Origin: JACDAS01 sp046262415
Lineage (GTDB): Bacteria > Actinomycetota > Thermoleophilia > Gaiellales > Gaiellaceae
Direction of reading: 5' to 3'
DNA: 5,711 nucleotides
Assembly: GCA_046262415.1 (NCBI GenBank)
Contig: JBHEMU010000131.1
Coordinates: forward strand, 1 to 5,711
The position numbers and the translations under genes are program-made. Numbering within the stretch: position 1 is the first letter of the stretch; each line of letters starts with the position of its first letter. The notes beneath the pieces were generated by a model. It was not told the DNA's origin, made no database searches, and saw only the letters and a list, made by a program, of their open reading frames with translations. Below are positions 1-5,706 of this stretch, in pieces.

Positions 1-261
1 CGCTGGCGGACGCGCGAGGAGGTCCCCCAGGATCACGTCGACGCGGAGCTCGCGATCTACGAGAAACTGCCGGACGTCGTCTCGAAGCCCGAGGCGGTCC
101 GCCCGAAGATCATGGAGGGCATGCTCGCGAAGCGATTCTTCGCGCAGTCGGTGCTCGCCGAGCAGCCGTGGATCTACGACACCTCCCTGACGGCCGGCAA
201 TGCGATGCGGGAATCCGGCACGGAGGTCGTCGACTTCGTGCGCCTCTCCGTGTCAGAGTGA
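1..261 (+). CDS. tsf: Elongation factor Ts, C-terminal part (5' end outside window)
   Basis: EF-Ts is the cytoplasmic nucleotide exchange factor that releases GDP from EF-Tu during translation elongation. Only the last 86 residues lie in the window, read in frame 1 to a TGA stop. The visible part matches the family's C-terminal region: a REEVP segment like the one E. coli EF-Ts has before its late helices, then KPEAVRPKIMEGMLAKRFF (compare KPKEIAEKMVEGRMKKF in E. coli), then the QPWIYD segment (QPFVME in E. coli), and an ending of the type EVVDFVRLSVSE (EVTGFIRFEVGE in E. coli). It ends soon after this motif, as shorter family members do, without the longer E. coli tail. Its place just before pyrH and frr is the classic rpsB-tsf-pyrH-frr order, so rpsB probably lies upstream. 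The start and the EF-Tu-contacting N-terminal domain cannot be judged from here. Confidence 0.96.
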   Translation, partial: RWRTREEVPQDHVDAELAIYEKLPDVVSKPEAVRPKIMEGMLAKRFFAQSVLAEQPWIYDTSLTAGNAMRESGTEVVDFVRLSVSE

Positions 262-265
262 ACTC

Positions 266-1042
266 GTGAGCGCGAGCACTCGAGAGGCGCCCGCGGCGGA
301 GAGGCCTCGCACGGCGTTCCGCCGGGTGCTGCTGAAGCTCTCCGGGGAGGCGTTGATGGGCGACCTCGCCTACGGGACCGACCCGGCCCGGGTCGAGGCG
401 ATCGCCCGCGAGCTCGTCGGCGTGCGCGAGACCGGCGTCGAGCTCGCGATCGTCGTCGGCGCGGGCAACATCTACCGGGGCATGTCCGCGGCGGCGGAGG
501 GCATGGACCGCGCGACCGCCGACTACGCCGGCATGCTGGCGACCGTCCTCAACTCGCTCGTGATCCAGGACGCGCTCGAGCGGCACGGGCTCCAGACGCG
601 CGTCCAGTCTGCGATCGAGGTGTCCGAGGTGGCGGAGCCGTACATCCGCCGTCGCGCGATCAGGCATCTCGAGAAGGGGCGCATCGTCATCTTCGCCGCG
701 GGAACTGGCAACCCGTTCTTCACGACCGACACGGCAGCGGCGCTGCGCGCGCTCGAGATCGGCGCCGAGGCGATCCTGATGGCGAAGAACGCCGTGCAGG
801 GCGTCTACGACGACGATCCCCACCTCGACCCGACGGCGGAGTTCCTGCCGGCGCTGACCCATCTCGAGGCGATCGAGCGCGGCCTCAAGGTGATGGACAC
901 GACGGCTCTGTCCCTCTGTATGGACAACGATCTGCCGATCCACGTGTTCGCCCTGGACGACGGGAACATCGCCCGGATCGTGCGCGGCGAGCGGGTCGGC
1001 ACGATCATCTCGACGCCTATCGACGCGGGAGGCACGCCATGA
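266..1042 (+). CDS. pyrH: UMP kinase (uridylate kinase), GTG start
   Basis: Cytoplasmic UMP kinase phosphorylates UMP to UDP with ATP in pyrimidine nucleotide synthesis; it belongs to the amino acid kinase family and is usually a hexamer. From the GTG at 266 the protein has 258 residues, slightly longer than the usual ~240 because of a ~17-residue N-terminal tail. Visible motifs: RVLLKLSGEAL (residues 20-30, with phosphate-binding K24), the glycine-rich VVGAGNIYRG (63-72), AGTGNPFFTTD (145-155), MAKNAVQGVYDDDP, and LKVMDTTALSLCMDN. The first ATG after the tsf stop codes for a residue beyond the essential LLKLSGE motif, and an ATG further upstream at 200 lies inside tsf, so GTG 266 is the most sensible start. 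It sits 4 nt after the tsf stop and has no clear Shine-Dalgarno, which points to translational coupling with tsf. One oddity: the usual GGGN is GAGN (A66). The identification is secure; the start is moderately secure. Confidence 0.96.
   Translation: MSASTREAPAAERPRTAFRRVLLKLSGEALMGDLAYGTDPARVEAIARELVGVRETGVELAIVVGAGNIYRGMSAAAEGMDRATADYAGMLATVLNSLVIQDALERHGLQTRVQSAIEVSEVAEPYIRRRAIRHLEKGRIVIFAAGTGNPFFTTDTAAALRALEIGAEAILMAKNAVQGVYDDDPHLDPTAEFLPALTHLEAIERGLKVMDTTALSLCMDNDLPIHVFALDDGNIARIVRGERVGTIISTPIDAGGTP
1027..1032 (+). promoter_or_regulatory. Shine-Dalgarno for frr
   Basis: GGGAGG lies inside the end of pyrH, 6 nt before the ATG at 1039. It is a strong match to the anti-Shine-Dalgarno core and supports that ATG as the frr start, even though frr also overlaps the pyrH stop codon. 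Confidence 0.8.
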
Positions 1043-1596
1043 TCGAAGAGCTGCTCCAGGACGCCTCGCGGCGGATGGACCGGACGATCGAGACGACCCA
1101 CCACGAGTTCAACACGGTCCGCACCGGCCGCGCCTCCGCGGCCCTGCTCGACCGGATCGAGATCGACTACTACGGGACGCGAACGCCGCTGAAGCAGCTG
1201 GCGACGATCAACGTGCCCGACCCGCGCACGCTCAGCATCCAGCCGTTCGACCCGGGATCGCTGAAGGCGATCGAGCGCGCGATCCAGGAGTCGGAGCTCG
1301 GCTTGCAGCCGTCGAACGACGGCAAGGTGATCCGGCTGCCGATCCCGCAGCTGACCGAGGAGCGCCGCAAAGAGCTGGTCAAGGTCGTCCGCGGCCTCGC
1401 CGAGGACGGGCGCATCGCGATCCGCAACGTCCGCCGCGACGCGATCCACCACCTGAAGGAGCTCGTCGTCGACGGCGACGTCGGCGACGACGACGAGCGC
1501 CGGGCCGAGGAGCGCGCCCAGAAGCTGACGGACGACCACGTCGCGAGGATCGACGATCTCCTGAAGCGCAAGGAAGCAGAAATCATGGAGGTCTGA
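1039..1596 (+). CDS. frr: Ribosome recycling factor
   Basis: RRF works with EF-G in the cytoplasm to split post-termination ribosomes into subunits so they can start again. The 185-residue product has exactly the family's usual length and aligns end to end with E. coli RRF. Seen directly: the N-terminal helix with FNTVRTGRASAALL, the hinge and small-domain segment DYYGTRTPLKQLATINVPDP, then SIQPFDPGSLKAIERAIQES, NDGKVIRLPIPQLTEERRKEL, the RIAIRNVRRDA helix, and the end KRKEAEIMEV. The fold is a three-helix bundle carrying a small beta domain. The start ATG overlaps the pyrH stop (ATGA at 1039-1042) and has a strong Shine-Dalgarno, so coupled translation with pyrH is likely. Nothing is missing or unusual apart from an acidic linker DGDVGDDDE near residue 150, a place where the family is normally acidic. 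Confidence 0.98.
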   Translation: MIEELLQDASRRMDRTIETTHHEFNTVRTGRASAALLDRIEIDYYGTRTPLKQLATINVPDPRTLSIQPFDPGSLKAIERAIQESELGLQPSNDGKVIRLPIPQLTEERRKELVKVVRGLAEDGRIAIRNVRRDAIHHLKELVVDGDVGDDDERRAEERAQKLTDDHVARIDDLLKRKEAEIMEV

Positions 1597-1605
1597 GCTC
1601 CCGCC

Positions 1606-1610
1606 AGGAA
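1606..1610 (+). promoter_or_regulatory. Shine-Dalgarno for uppS
   Basis: AGGAA lies in the 22-nt frr-uppS gap, 8 nt before the ATG at 1619. The gap is too short for a convincing separate promoter, and I see none; it supports that ATG as the start. Confidence 0.65.
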
Positions 1611-1618
1611 GCTGAGCG

Positions 1619-2335
1619 ATGGCAGGAGCGACCGAGGCAGGCGAGGCACCCGGCGCGGCCAGGAGCCTCGCGATCATCATGGACGGGAACGCGCGCTGGG
1701 CGGCGCAGCGTGGCCTCCCGGTCGCGGAGGGCCACCGCGAGGGCACCCGGGCGCTCCGGCGGACGGTCGAGGCCGCGCTCGAGCTCGGCGTCCAGTCGCT
1801 CACCGTGTACGCGTTCTCGACCGAGAACTGGACGAGGCCGCCGGACGAGGTCGAGTCGCTGATGGAGATCTTCGGCGAGACGATCGACCGCGAGCTGCCG
1901 GACCTCGCGCGCCAGGGCGTGCGAACCCGCTTCATCGGCCGCCGTGACCGCGCCCCGTCCGAGCTGCAAGCGCGGATGGCGGGCATGGAGGCGCACACGG
2001 CCGGCAACGAGCGGCTGCACCTGTGGATCGCCTTCGACTACGGAGGCCGCGCCGAGATCGTCGAGGCGGCGGCGCGGCTGATCGAGGCGGGCATCGACCC
2101 GGGTGCGCTCGACGAAGACGTCTTCGGGGCGCACCTCTACGCGCCGGAGCTCCCCGATCCCGACCTCCTGATCCGCACGTCGGGCGAGTTGCGGATCTCG
2201 AACTTCCTGCTCTGGCAGCTGGCGTACGCGGAGCTCGTCTTCGTCGACACTCTCTGGCCCGACTTCGGCGAGGACGACCTCCGCCGCGCGCTCGCGGACT
2301 ACACGAGCCGCCGCCGCCGGTTCGGCAGCCGATGA
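1619..2335 (+). CDS. uppS: Isoprenyl transferase (cis-polyprenyl diphosphate synthase, UppS family)
   Basis: This cis-prenyltransferase adds isopentenyl diphosphate units to an allylic starter such as farnesyl diphosphate, giving the long-chain polyprenyl diphosphate that becomes the lipid carrier for peptidoglycan and other wall polymers. It acts at the cytoplasmic face of the membrane. The 238-residue length is typical. Motifs seen: AIIMDGNARWA (residues 18-28, with the Mg/diphosphate-binding D22), GHREG (38-42), YAFSTENW (64-71), DYGGR, and RTSGELRISNFLLWQ (186-200), which carries the diphosphate-binding R186, R192 and S194, followed by LWPDF and a C-terminal RRRRFG. The common DGNGRWA reads DGNARWA here. 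Chain length (C50, C55 or other) cannot be read from sequence alone, so 'undecaprenyl' is only the default name. The ATG has an AGGAA Shine-Dalgarno, and the stop overlaps the cdsA start by ATGA. Confidence 0.96.
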   Translation: MAGATEAGEAPGAARSLAIIMDGNARWAAQRGLPVAEGHREGTRALRRTVEAALELGVQSLTVYAFSTENWTRPPDEVESLMEIFGETIDRELPDLARQGVRTRFIGRRDRAPSELQARMAGMEAHTAGNERLHLWIAFDYGGRAEIVEAAARLIEAGIDPGALDEDVFGAHLYAPELPDPDLLIRTSGELRISNFLLWQLAYAELVFVDTLWPDFGEDDLRRALADYTSRRRRFGSR

Positions 2336-3132
2336 GCCCGCTGCTGTCGCGAATCCTCGTCGCTGCCGCAGGGCTCCCGGTCGTGCTGGGCGCCGTGCAC
2401 TACGGAGGAGCCTGGATTCTCGCCCTGACCGCGGTCGCGGCCCTCCTCGCGCTGCACGAGTTCTACCGCCTGATCCGGCCGCTCAGGCCGGTCGTGATCG
2501 CCGGCTATCTCGGCACGGTGGGGACCCTCGCCGGGGCGGCCGCAGGCGGGCCGGAGTGGATGGTCGCCGGCTTCCTCGGGACGCTGCCGCTGGCATTCCT
2601 GCTCAAGGGGATCTCCGAGACCCGGCAGTCGGCGGTCGTGGCCGTCGGCTCGACGGTGCTGGGCGTGGGCTGGATCGGCCTGGGGCTCGCGCACGTGCTG
2701 CTTCTCCGCGACCTCCCCGAGAAGGGGCGGCTCGTGCTGTACGCCGTCCTGATCGCGGTCTTCGCCGCCGACACGGCGGCGTTCTTCGCCGGGCGCCTGA
2801 TCGGCCGTCACCGGATGGCGCCCGAGATCTCGCCCGGCAAGACCTGGGAGGGCTTCTTCTTCGGGTCCGCCGCGGCGATCTTCGCGGCCTGGATCGTCCT
2901 CTACAAGGTGGATTACGCGGTCACGGGCTGGCGCGCGCTCGTGCTGGGCGCGGTGATCGCCGTGGCCGCGGCCCTCGGCGACCTGTTCGAGTCGCTCGTC
3001 AAGCGGGATATGAGAGTGAAGGACACGGGGCGGCTGCTCGGCGGCCACGGCGGGATCCTCGACCGGATCGACTCGCTCCTGTTCGCGGCGGCCGCGGGCT
3101 TCTACACGGTCGTGGCATTCGGTGGGGCCTAG
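2332..3132 (+). CDS. cdsA: Phosphatidate cytidylyltransferase (CDP-diglyceride synthase)
   Basis: CdsA is an integral membrane enzyme that joins CTP and phosphatidic acid to make CDP-diacylglycerol, the precursor of the acidic and other phospholipids. The 266-residue product is close to the family's usual ~270-300 and is mostly hydrophobic, with about eight likely membrane segments. Conserved blocks: DTAAFFAGRLIGRHRMAP (147-164) followed by ISPGKTWEG (166-174), and a complete family signature at residues 221-247, containing S221, K224-R225, K230-D231, H239-G240-G241, D244-R245 and D247, where the catalytic acidic and metal-binding residues lie. The ATG at 2332 overlaps the uppS stop (ATGA) and has no strong Shine-Dalgarno, so it is probably translated by coupling. 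The reading frame stays open upstream within uppS, but residues before this ATG are arginine-rich shadow sequence without membrane character. The stop codon TAG forms part of the first unit of the downstream repeat array. Confidence 0.96.
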   Translation: MSPLLSRILVAAAGLPVVLGAVHYGGAWILALTAVAALLALHEFYRLIRPLRPVVIAGYLGTVGTLAGAAAGGPEWMVAGFLGTLPLAFLLKGISETRQSAVVAVGSTVLGVGWIGLGLAHVLLLRDLPEKGRLVLYAVLIAVFAADTAAFFAGRLIGRHRMAPEISPGKTWEGFFFGSAAAIFAAWIVLYKVDYAVTGWRALVLGAVIAVAAALGDLFESLVKRDMRVKDTGRLLGGHGGILDRIDSLLFAAAAGFYTVVAFGGA

Positions 3133-3176
3133 CAGCGTGGGTTTCTACCGGATGCGCTCGTGCGGTCGGCTCAGAC

Positions 3177-3200
3177 GGAGCACGGGCGAGCCCGTGCTCC
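3177..3200 (+). repeat. Palindrome A of repeat copy 1 (perfect hairpin)
   Basis: GGAGCACGGG and CCCGTGCTCC form a perfect 10-bp stem around a CGAG loop. CTCA (3170-3173) and TGAG (3201-3204) can extend the stem past a GAC bulge. The equivalent site in copy 2 (3273-3296) has one mismatch and that in copy 3 (3370-3393) has three. No run of T follows, so it does not look like a standard intrinsic terminator, although it could still slow polymerase or protect the 3' end of a cdsA message. Confidence 0.85.
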
Positions 3201-3207
3201 TGAGGTC

Positions 3208-3225
3208 GGCGTCGCAAGCGACGCC
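3208..3225 (+). repeat. Palindrome B of repeat copy 1 (perfect hairpin)
   Basis: GGCGTCGCAAGCGACGCC is an 18-nt inverted repeat with 8-bp arms around AA (a 7-bp stem with a CAAG loop if folded). It straddles the junction with copy 2, which begins at 3223. The matching site in copy 2 (3304-3321) has two mismatches and that in copy 3 (3401-3418) has one. Confidence 0.85.
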
Positions 3226-3430
3226 TGGGAGCGTGGTCTCTACCCGGATGCGCTCGTGCGGTCAGCCCAGACGGAGCACGGGCGAGCCCGCGCTCCTGAG
3301 GTCGGCATCGCAAGCGCCGCCTGGGAGCGTGGGTCTCTACCCGGATGCGCTCGTGCGGTCAGCCCAGACGGAGCACTGGCAAGCCCGCACTCCTGAGGTC
3401 GGCATCGCAAGCGACGCCTAGACTGAGATC

Positions 3431-4492
3431 GTGAAGCGGGTCGCGCTGCTCGGCGCCACAGGTTCGATCGGACGCCAGGCGCGCGAGCTCATCGAGTCGC
3501 ACCCCGAGCTGGAGCTCGCCGCCGCGGCCTCGGGCTCGACTCGGATCGACGGACTCGCGCCGCTGACGCAGGTCGGCGGCGACCTGACCGAGCTGCTCGA
3601 GCGCGCCCGGCCAGACGTCGTCCTCAACGCCGTCGTCGGCTTCTCGGGCGCCGCGGCGACGCTCTGGACGCTCGAGCGGGGCATCGACCTCGCCCTCGCC
3701 AACAAGGAGAGCCTCGTCGCCGCGGGCGACCTCGCGGTCGAGGCCTGGGAACGGGGTGGGGGGCGCCTCCTGCCCGTCGACAGCGAGCACTCGGCCGCCT
3801 TCCAGTGCCTCGAGGGCCGCGACCCGGAGACGGTCGAGGCCCTCGTGCTCACCGCTTCGGGAGGGCCCTTCCGCGGCCGCAGTCGCGCCGACCTCGAGGA
3901 CGTGGCGCCGGAGGAGGCGTTGGCCCACCCGACCTGGAGCATGGGGCCCAAGATCACCGTCGACTCCGCGACCCTCGCGAACAAGGGGCTCGAGCTGATC
4001 GAGGCGCACTTCCTCTTCGGGCTTGCCTACGACCGGATCGAGATCGTCGTCCACCCGGCGTCGATCGTCCACGCGCTCGTCCGCCTCCGCGACGGCGCCG
4101 TCCTCGCCCATCTCGGCTACCCGGACATGCGGGTGCCGATCTCCTACGCGCTCACCTACCCCGAGCGCGCGGCCACGCCGGTGCCCGCGCTGGACCTGGC
4201 CGGGGGCCTGACTCTCGAGTTCGGGGCGCCCGACCTCGACGCGTTCCCGCTCCTCGGGCTGGCGCGACGCGCCGGCGAGCTCGGCGGCACCTATCCGTGC
4301 GCCTTCAACGCGGCCAACGAGGTCGCAGTGGCCGCGTTCCTCGATGGGCGTCTCCCGTTCCTCGCGATCGCCGAGACCGTAGAGGCCGCGCTCGATTCGG
4401 CCGACGGCTCGCCCGCACGCGACCTCGACGACCTCGTCGCCGCCGACGCCGGGGCCCGGCGGGTCGCCGAGCGGAGGCTGCAGCCTGCATGA
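3431..4492 (+). CDS. dxr: 1-deoxy-D-xylulose 5-phosphate reductoisomerase, short form, GTG start
   Basis: DXR rearranges and reduces DXP to 2-C-methyl-D-erythritol 4-phosphate with NADPH, the committed step of the MEP isoprenoid pathway; it is cytoplasmic and the target of fosmidomycin. Active-site parts are all present: nucleotide-binding GATGSIG (residues 8-14), NKESL (91-95), metal-binding D117 and E119 in PVDSEH, SGGPF with S143, the HPTWSMG loop with H166, and the cluster S179, N184, K185, E188 in DSATLANKGLELIEA, then FNAANE near the C-terminal helical domain. At 353 residues it is ~45 shorter than the E. coli enzyme (398). The GTG is the first start after an in-frame TAG at 3419-3421 and sits directly before the Rossmann strand KRVALLG, so the start is firm, although its Shine-Dalgarno is poor. 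It lies ~10 nt after the repeat array and overlaps rseP by ATGA. Confidence 0.96.
   Translation: MKRVALLGATGSIGRQARELIESHPELELAAAASGSTRIDGLAPLTQVGGDLTELLERARPDVVLNAVVGFSGAAATLWTLERGIDLALANKESLVAAGDLAVEAWERGGGRLLPVDSEHSAAFQCLEGRDPETVEALVLTASGGPFRGRSRADLEDVAPEEALAHPTWSMGPKITVDSATLANKGLELIEAHFLFGLAYDRIEIVVHPASIVHALVRLRDGAVLAHLGYPDMRVPISYALTYPERAATPVPALDLAGGLTLEFGAPDLDAFPLLGLARRAGELGGTYPCAFNAANEVAVAAFLDGRLPFLAIAETVEAALDSADGSPARDLDDLVAADAGARRVAERRLQPA
4473..4477 (+). promoter_or_regulatory. Shine-Dalgarno for rseP
   Basis: GGAGG lies inside the end of dxr, 11 nt before the ATG at 4489. The spacing is slightly long, but the core is perfect and supports that ATG, which also overlaps the dxr stop. 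A 10-nt perfect palindrome GGCTGCAGCC (4476-4485) overlaps the site and may be chance. Confidence 0.6.
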
Positions 4493-5700
4493 ACCTGACG
4501 ATCGCCATCTTCGGGCTGGCGCTCCTGATCCTCGTGCACGAGGCGGGGCACTTCCTGACCGCTCTCGCCGTCGGTATGCGGCCGACCCGGTTCGCGCTCG
4601 GGATCGGGCCGCTCGTCGCGAAGACGACCCGCGGCGGGGTCGAGTACGGCATCGGCGCGATCCCGCTCGGCGGCTACGTGAAGATCCCCGGGATGCACCG
4701 TCCGATCGCGCGCGACGCGGACGTGCACTTCGCGAAGGCGCTCCGGGAGGCACCGGAGCTCGTCGGTCAGGTCGAGCGCCTGAAGCGTCGGCTGAACGCG
4801 GGCGAGATCGACGAGGCGAAGGCGGACCTGGACGACCTGCGCCGGGCGCTCGAGGCCGCCTCGCTCAGCCCCGACGCGACCAAGGCGACGAGGCGGGGGC
4901 TGATGGAGCTGGAGGGCTCCCTCGGCGGCGAGGCCTACTGGCGCCAGGCGATCTGGAAGCGCATCGCGGTCATCTTCGCCGGGCCGGGCATCAACGCCGT
5001 GTTCGCCGTGATCCTGTTCGCGATCCTGTTCATGATCGGGGGCGGCAAGGCGACGCGGACCGTGGAGGAGGTGCTGCAGGACCGCCCCGCCGCGACGGCC
5101 GGCCTGCGGGCGGGCGACCGGATCGTCGCGATCGACGGCAAGCCGGTGGCGCCGACCGAGATTCCCCGGCGAATCCAGGCCTCGGAGGGCCGGCCCGTGC
5201 GGCTGACGATCGAGCGCGACGGGAAGCGGATCGCGCTCGACCCGGTCCGTCCGCGCAAGGATCAGGGCGCCTTCCGCCTCGGCTTCCGCCTCCGCGGCGA
5301 GAGCCTGTCCGCACCCGAGGCGACCTGGCAGTCGGTGAAGCTGAGCGGCATCGTCACCCGAGAGATCGCGCTCTCGCTCACCCGCCTCGTGAAGGAGGAG
5401 GGGCGGAAGGAGATCTCGAGCACCGTCGGGATCGTCCAGGTCTCGTCGCAGACGCTGGACGAGGGCGCGCGCGCCTACCTCTGGGTGCTCGGCCTGATCA
5501 GCCTCTCGCTCGCCCTCTTCAACCTGCTGCCGCTCCTGCCTCTCGACGGCGGCCATATCGCGTTCTCGCTCGTCGAGGGCGTTCGCGGCCGTGCCGTCCC
5601 GCGAGAGGTCTACGAGCGCGTCTCGATCGTCGGCATCGCGCTCGTCCTCTTCCTGTTTGCGATCGGCCTGACGAACGACATCAGTCGGCTCTCGGGGTAG
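4489..5700 (+). CDS. rseP: Site-2 protease family intramembrane zinc metalloprotease (RseP/RasP type, one PDZ domain)
   Basis: Site-2 proteases cut transmembrane segments of regulators such as anti-sigma factors after a first cleavage outside the membrane. The 403-residue protein has the zinc-binding HEAGH (residues 17-21) in the first membrane helix, the GGYVKIPG strand (61-68), a second membrane helix from about 159 (RIAVIFAGPGINAVFA), a single PDZ domain at about 190-260 containing AGLRAGDRIVAIDGKPV, and NLLPLLPLDGGH (345-356) with the third zinc ligand D353, then a last membrane helix near 373-393. E. coli RseP has two PDZ domains; this has one, like RasP of Bacillus. An extra ~80 residues, charged and probably helical, sit between GGYVKIPGM and the second membrane helix (about 70-150). 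The ATG overlaps the dxr stop, and the conserved dxr-rseP pairing supports the call. The natural substrate cannot be told from this window. Confidence 0.95.
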   Translation: MNLTIAIFGLALLILVHEAGHFLTALAVGMRPTRFALGIGPLVAKTTRGGVEYGIGAIPLGGYVKIPGMHRPIARDADVHFAKALREAPELVGQVERLKRRLNAGEIDEAKADLDDLRRALEAASLSPDATKATRRGLMELEGSLGGEAYWRQAIWKRIAVIFAGPGINAVFAVILFAILFMIGGGKATRTVEEVLQDRPAATAGLRAGDRIVAIDGKPVAPTEIPRRIQASEGRPVRLTIERDGKRIALDPVRPRKDQGAFRLGFRLRGESLSAPEATWQSVKLSGIVTREIALSLTRLVKEEGRKEISSTVGIVQVSSQTLDEGARAYLWVLGLISLSLALFNLLPLLPLDGGHIAFSLVEGVRGRAVPREVYERVSIVGIALVLFLFAIGLTNDISRLSG

Positions 5701-5706
5701 AGGCGG
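5701..5706 (+). promoter_or_regulatory. Possible Shine-Dalgarno of a downstream gene
   Basis: AGGCGG directly follows the rseP stop and resembles a ribosome binding site, suggesting another closely spaced gene beyond the window edge. In many bacteria ispG follows dxr and rseP, but the window ends five bases later, so this is only a guess. Confidence 0.3.

Larger units (their letters stand above)
3127..3421. repeat. Three-copy ~96-bp palindromic tandem repeat array in the cdsA-dxr gap
   Basis: The whole cdsA-dxr gap is three direct head-to-tail copies of a GC-rich unit: 3127-3222 (96 bp), 3223-3318 (96 bp) and 3319-3415 (97 bp), closed by a further GCCTAG at 3416-3421. By eye, copies 2 and 3 differ at about four substitutions and one indel, while copy 1 differs from them at roughly eight to ten positions plus small indels. 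Each unit contains, in order, a weak nested inverted repeat around GGTCTCTACC, the constant block ATGCGCTCGTGCGGTC, palindrome A (GGAGCACGGG / CCCGTGCTCC) and palindrome B (GGCGTCGC / GCGACGCC). The outer boundaries read GCCTAG and the inner ones GCCTGG. I see no promoter, protein gene or T-tract terminator. It could be a tandemly amplified member of a dispersed palindromic repeat family, or a regulatory or transcript-stability element; the function is unknown. Confidence 0.93.

Noticed and set aside
200..265. Upstream ATG at 200 as the pyrH start
   Set aside because: It would overlap the tsf coding end by ~60 nt and add a Cys/Ser/Arg-rich segment unlike any UMP kinase N-terminus; GTG 266 fits the operon spacing better.
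805..2007. Long minus-strand open frame of 400 codons opposite pyrH, frr and uppS
   Set aside because: It is a shadow of GC-rich coding sequence on the other strand; the product is low-complexity Arg/Ala/Asp-rich and crosses three well-identified genes.
3177..3225. Intrinsic terminator after cdsA
   Set aside because: The hairpins are strong, but no T-rich tract follows either of them, so I list them only as palindromes.
3122..3421. A 99-codon open frame running through the whole repeat array with a repeated peptide (MRSCG..RRSTGEP), plus other open frames in the array on both strands
   Set aside because: The repeat length is a multiple of three and GC-rich, so frames stay open by default. 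There is no Shine-Dalgarno, the frame starts inside cdsA, the one-base indel in copy 3 shifts the repeated peptide into another frame, and the peptide resembles no protein I know.
3127..3421. CRISPR array
   Set aside because: The units abut directly with no unique spacers, and each is ~96 bp; no cas gene is visible.
3805..4488. Extended N-terminus of rseP through the dxr region
   Set aside because: The frame is open by base composition only; the added ~228 residues are Arg/Pro-rich shadow of dxr, and the protease fold begins naturally at the ATG at 4489 with the HEAGH helix.
3359..4753. Long minus-strand open frame of 464 codons opposite dxr
   Set aside because: It has an Arg-rich composition typical of an antisense shadow and fully overlaps the confidently identified dxr and the start of rseP.
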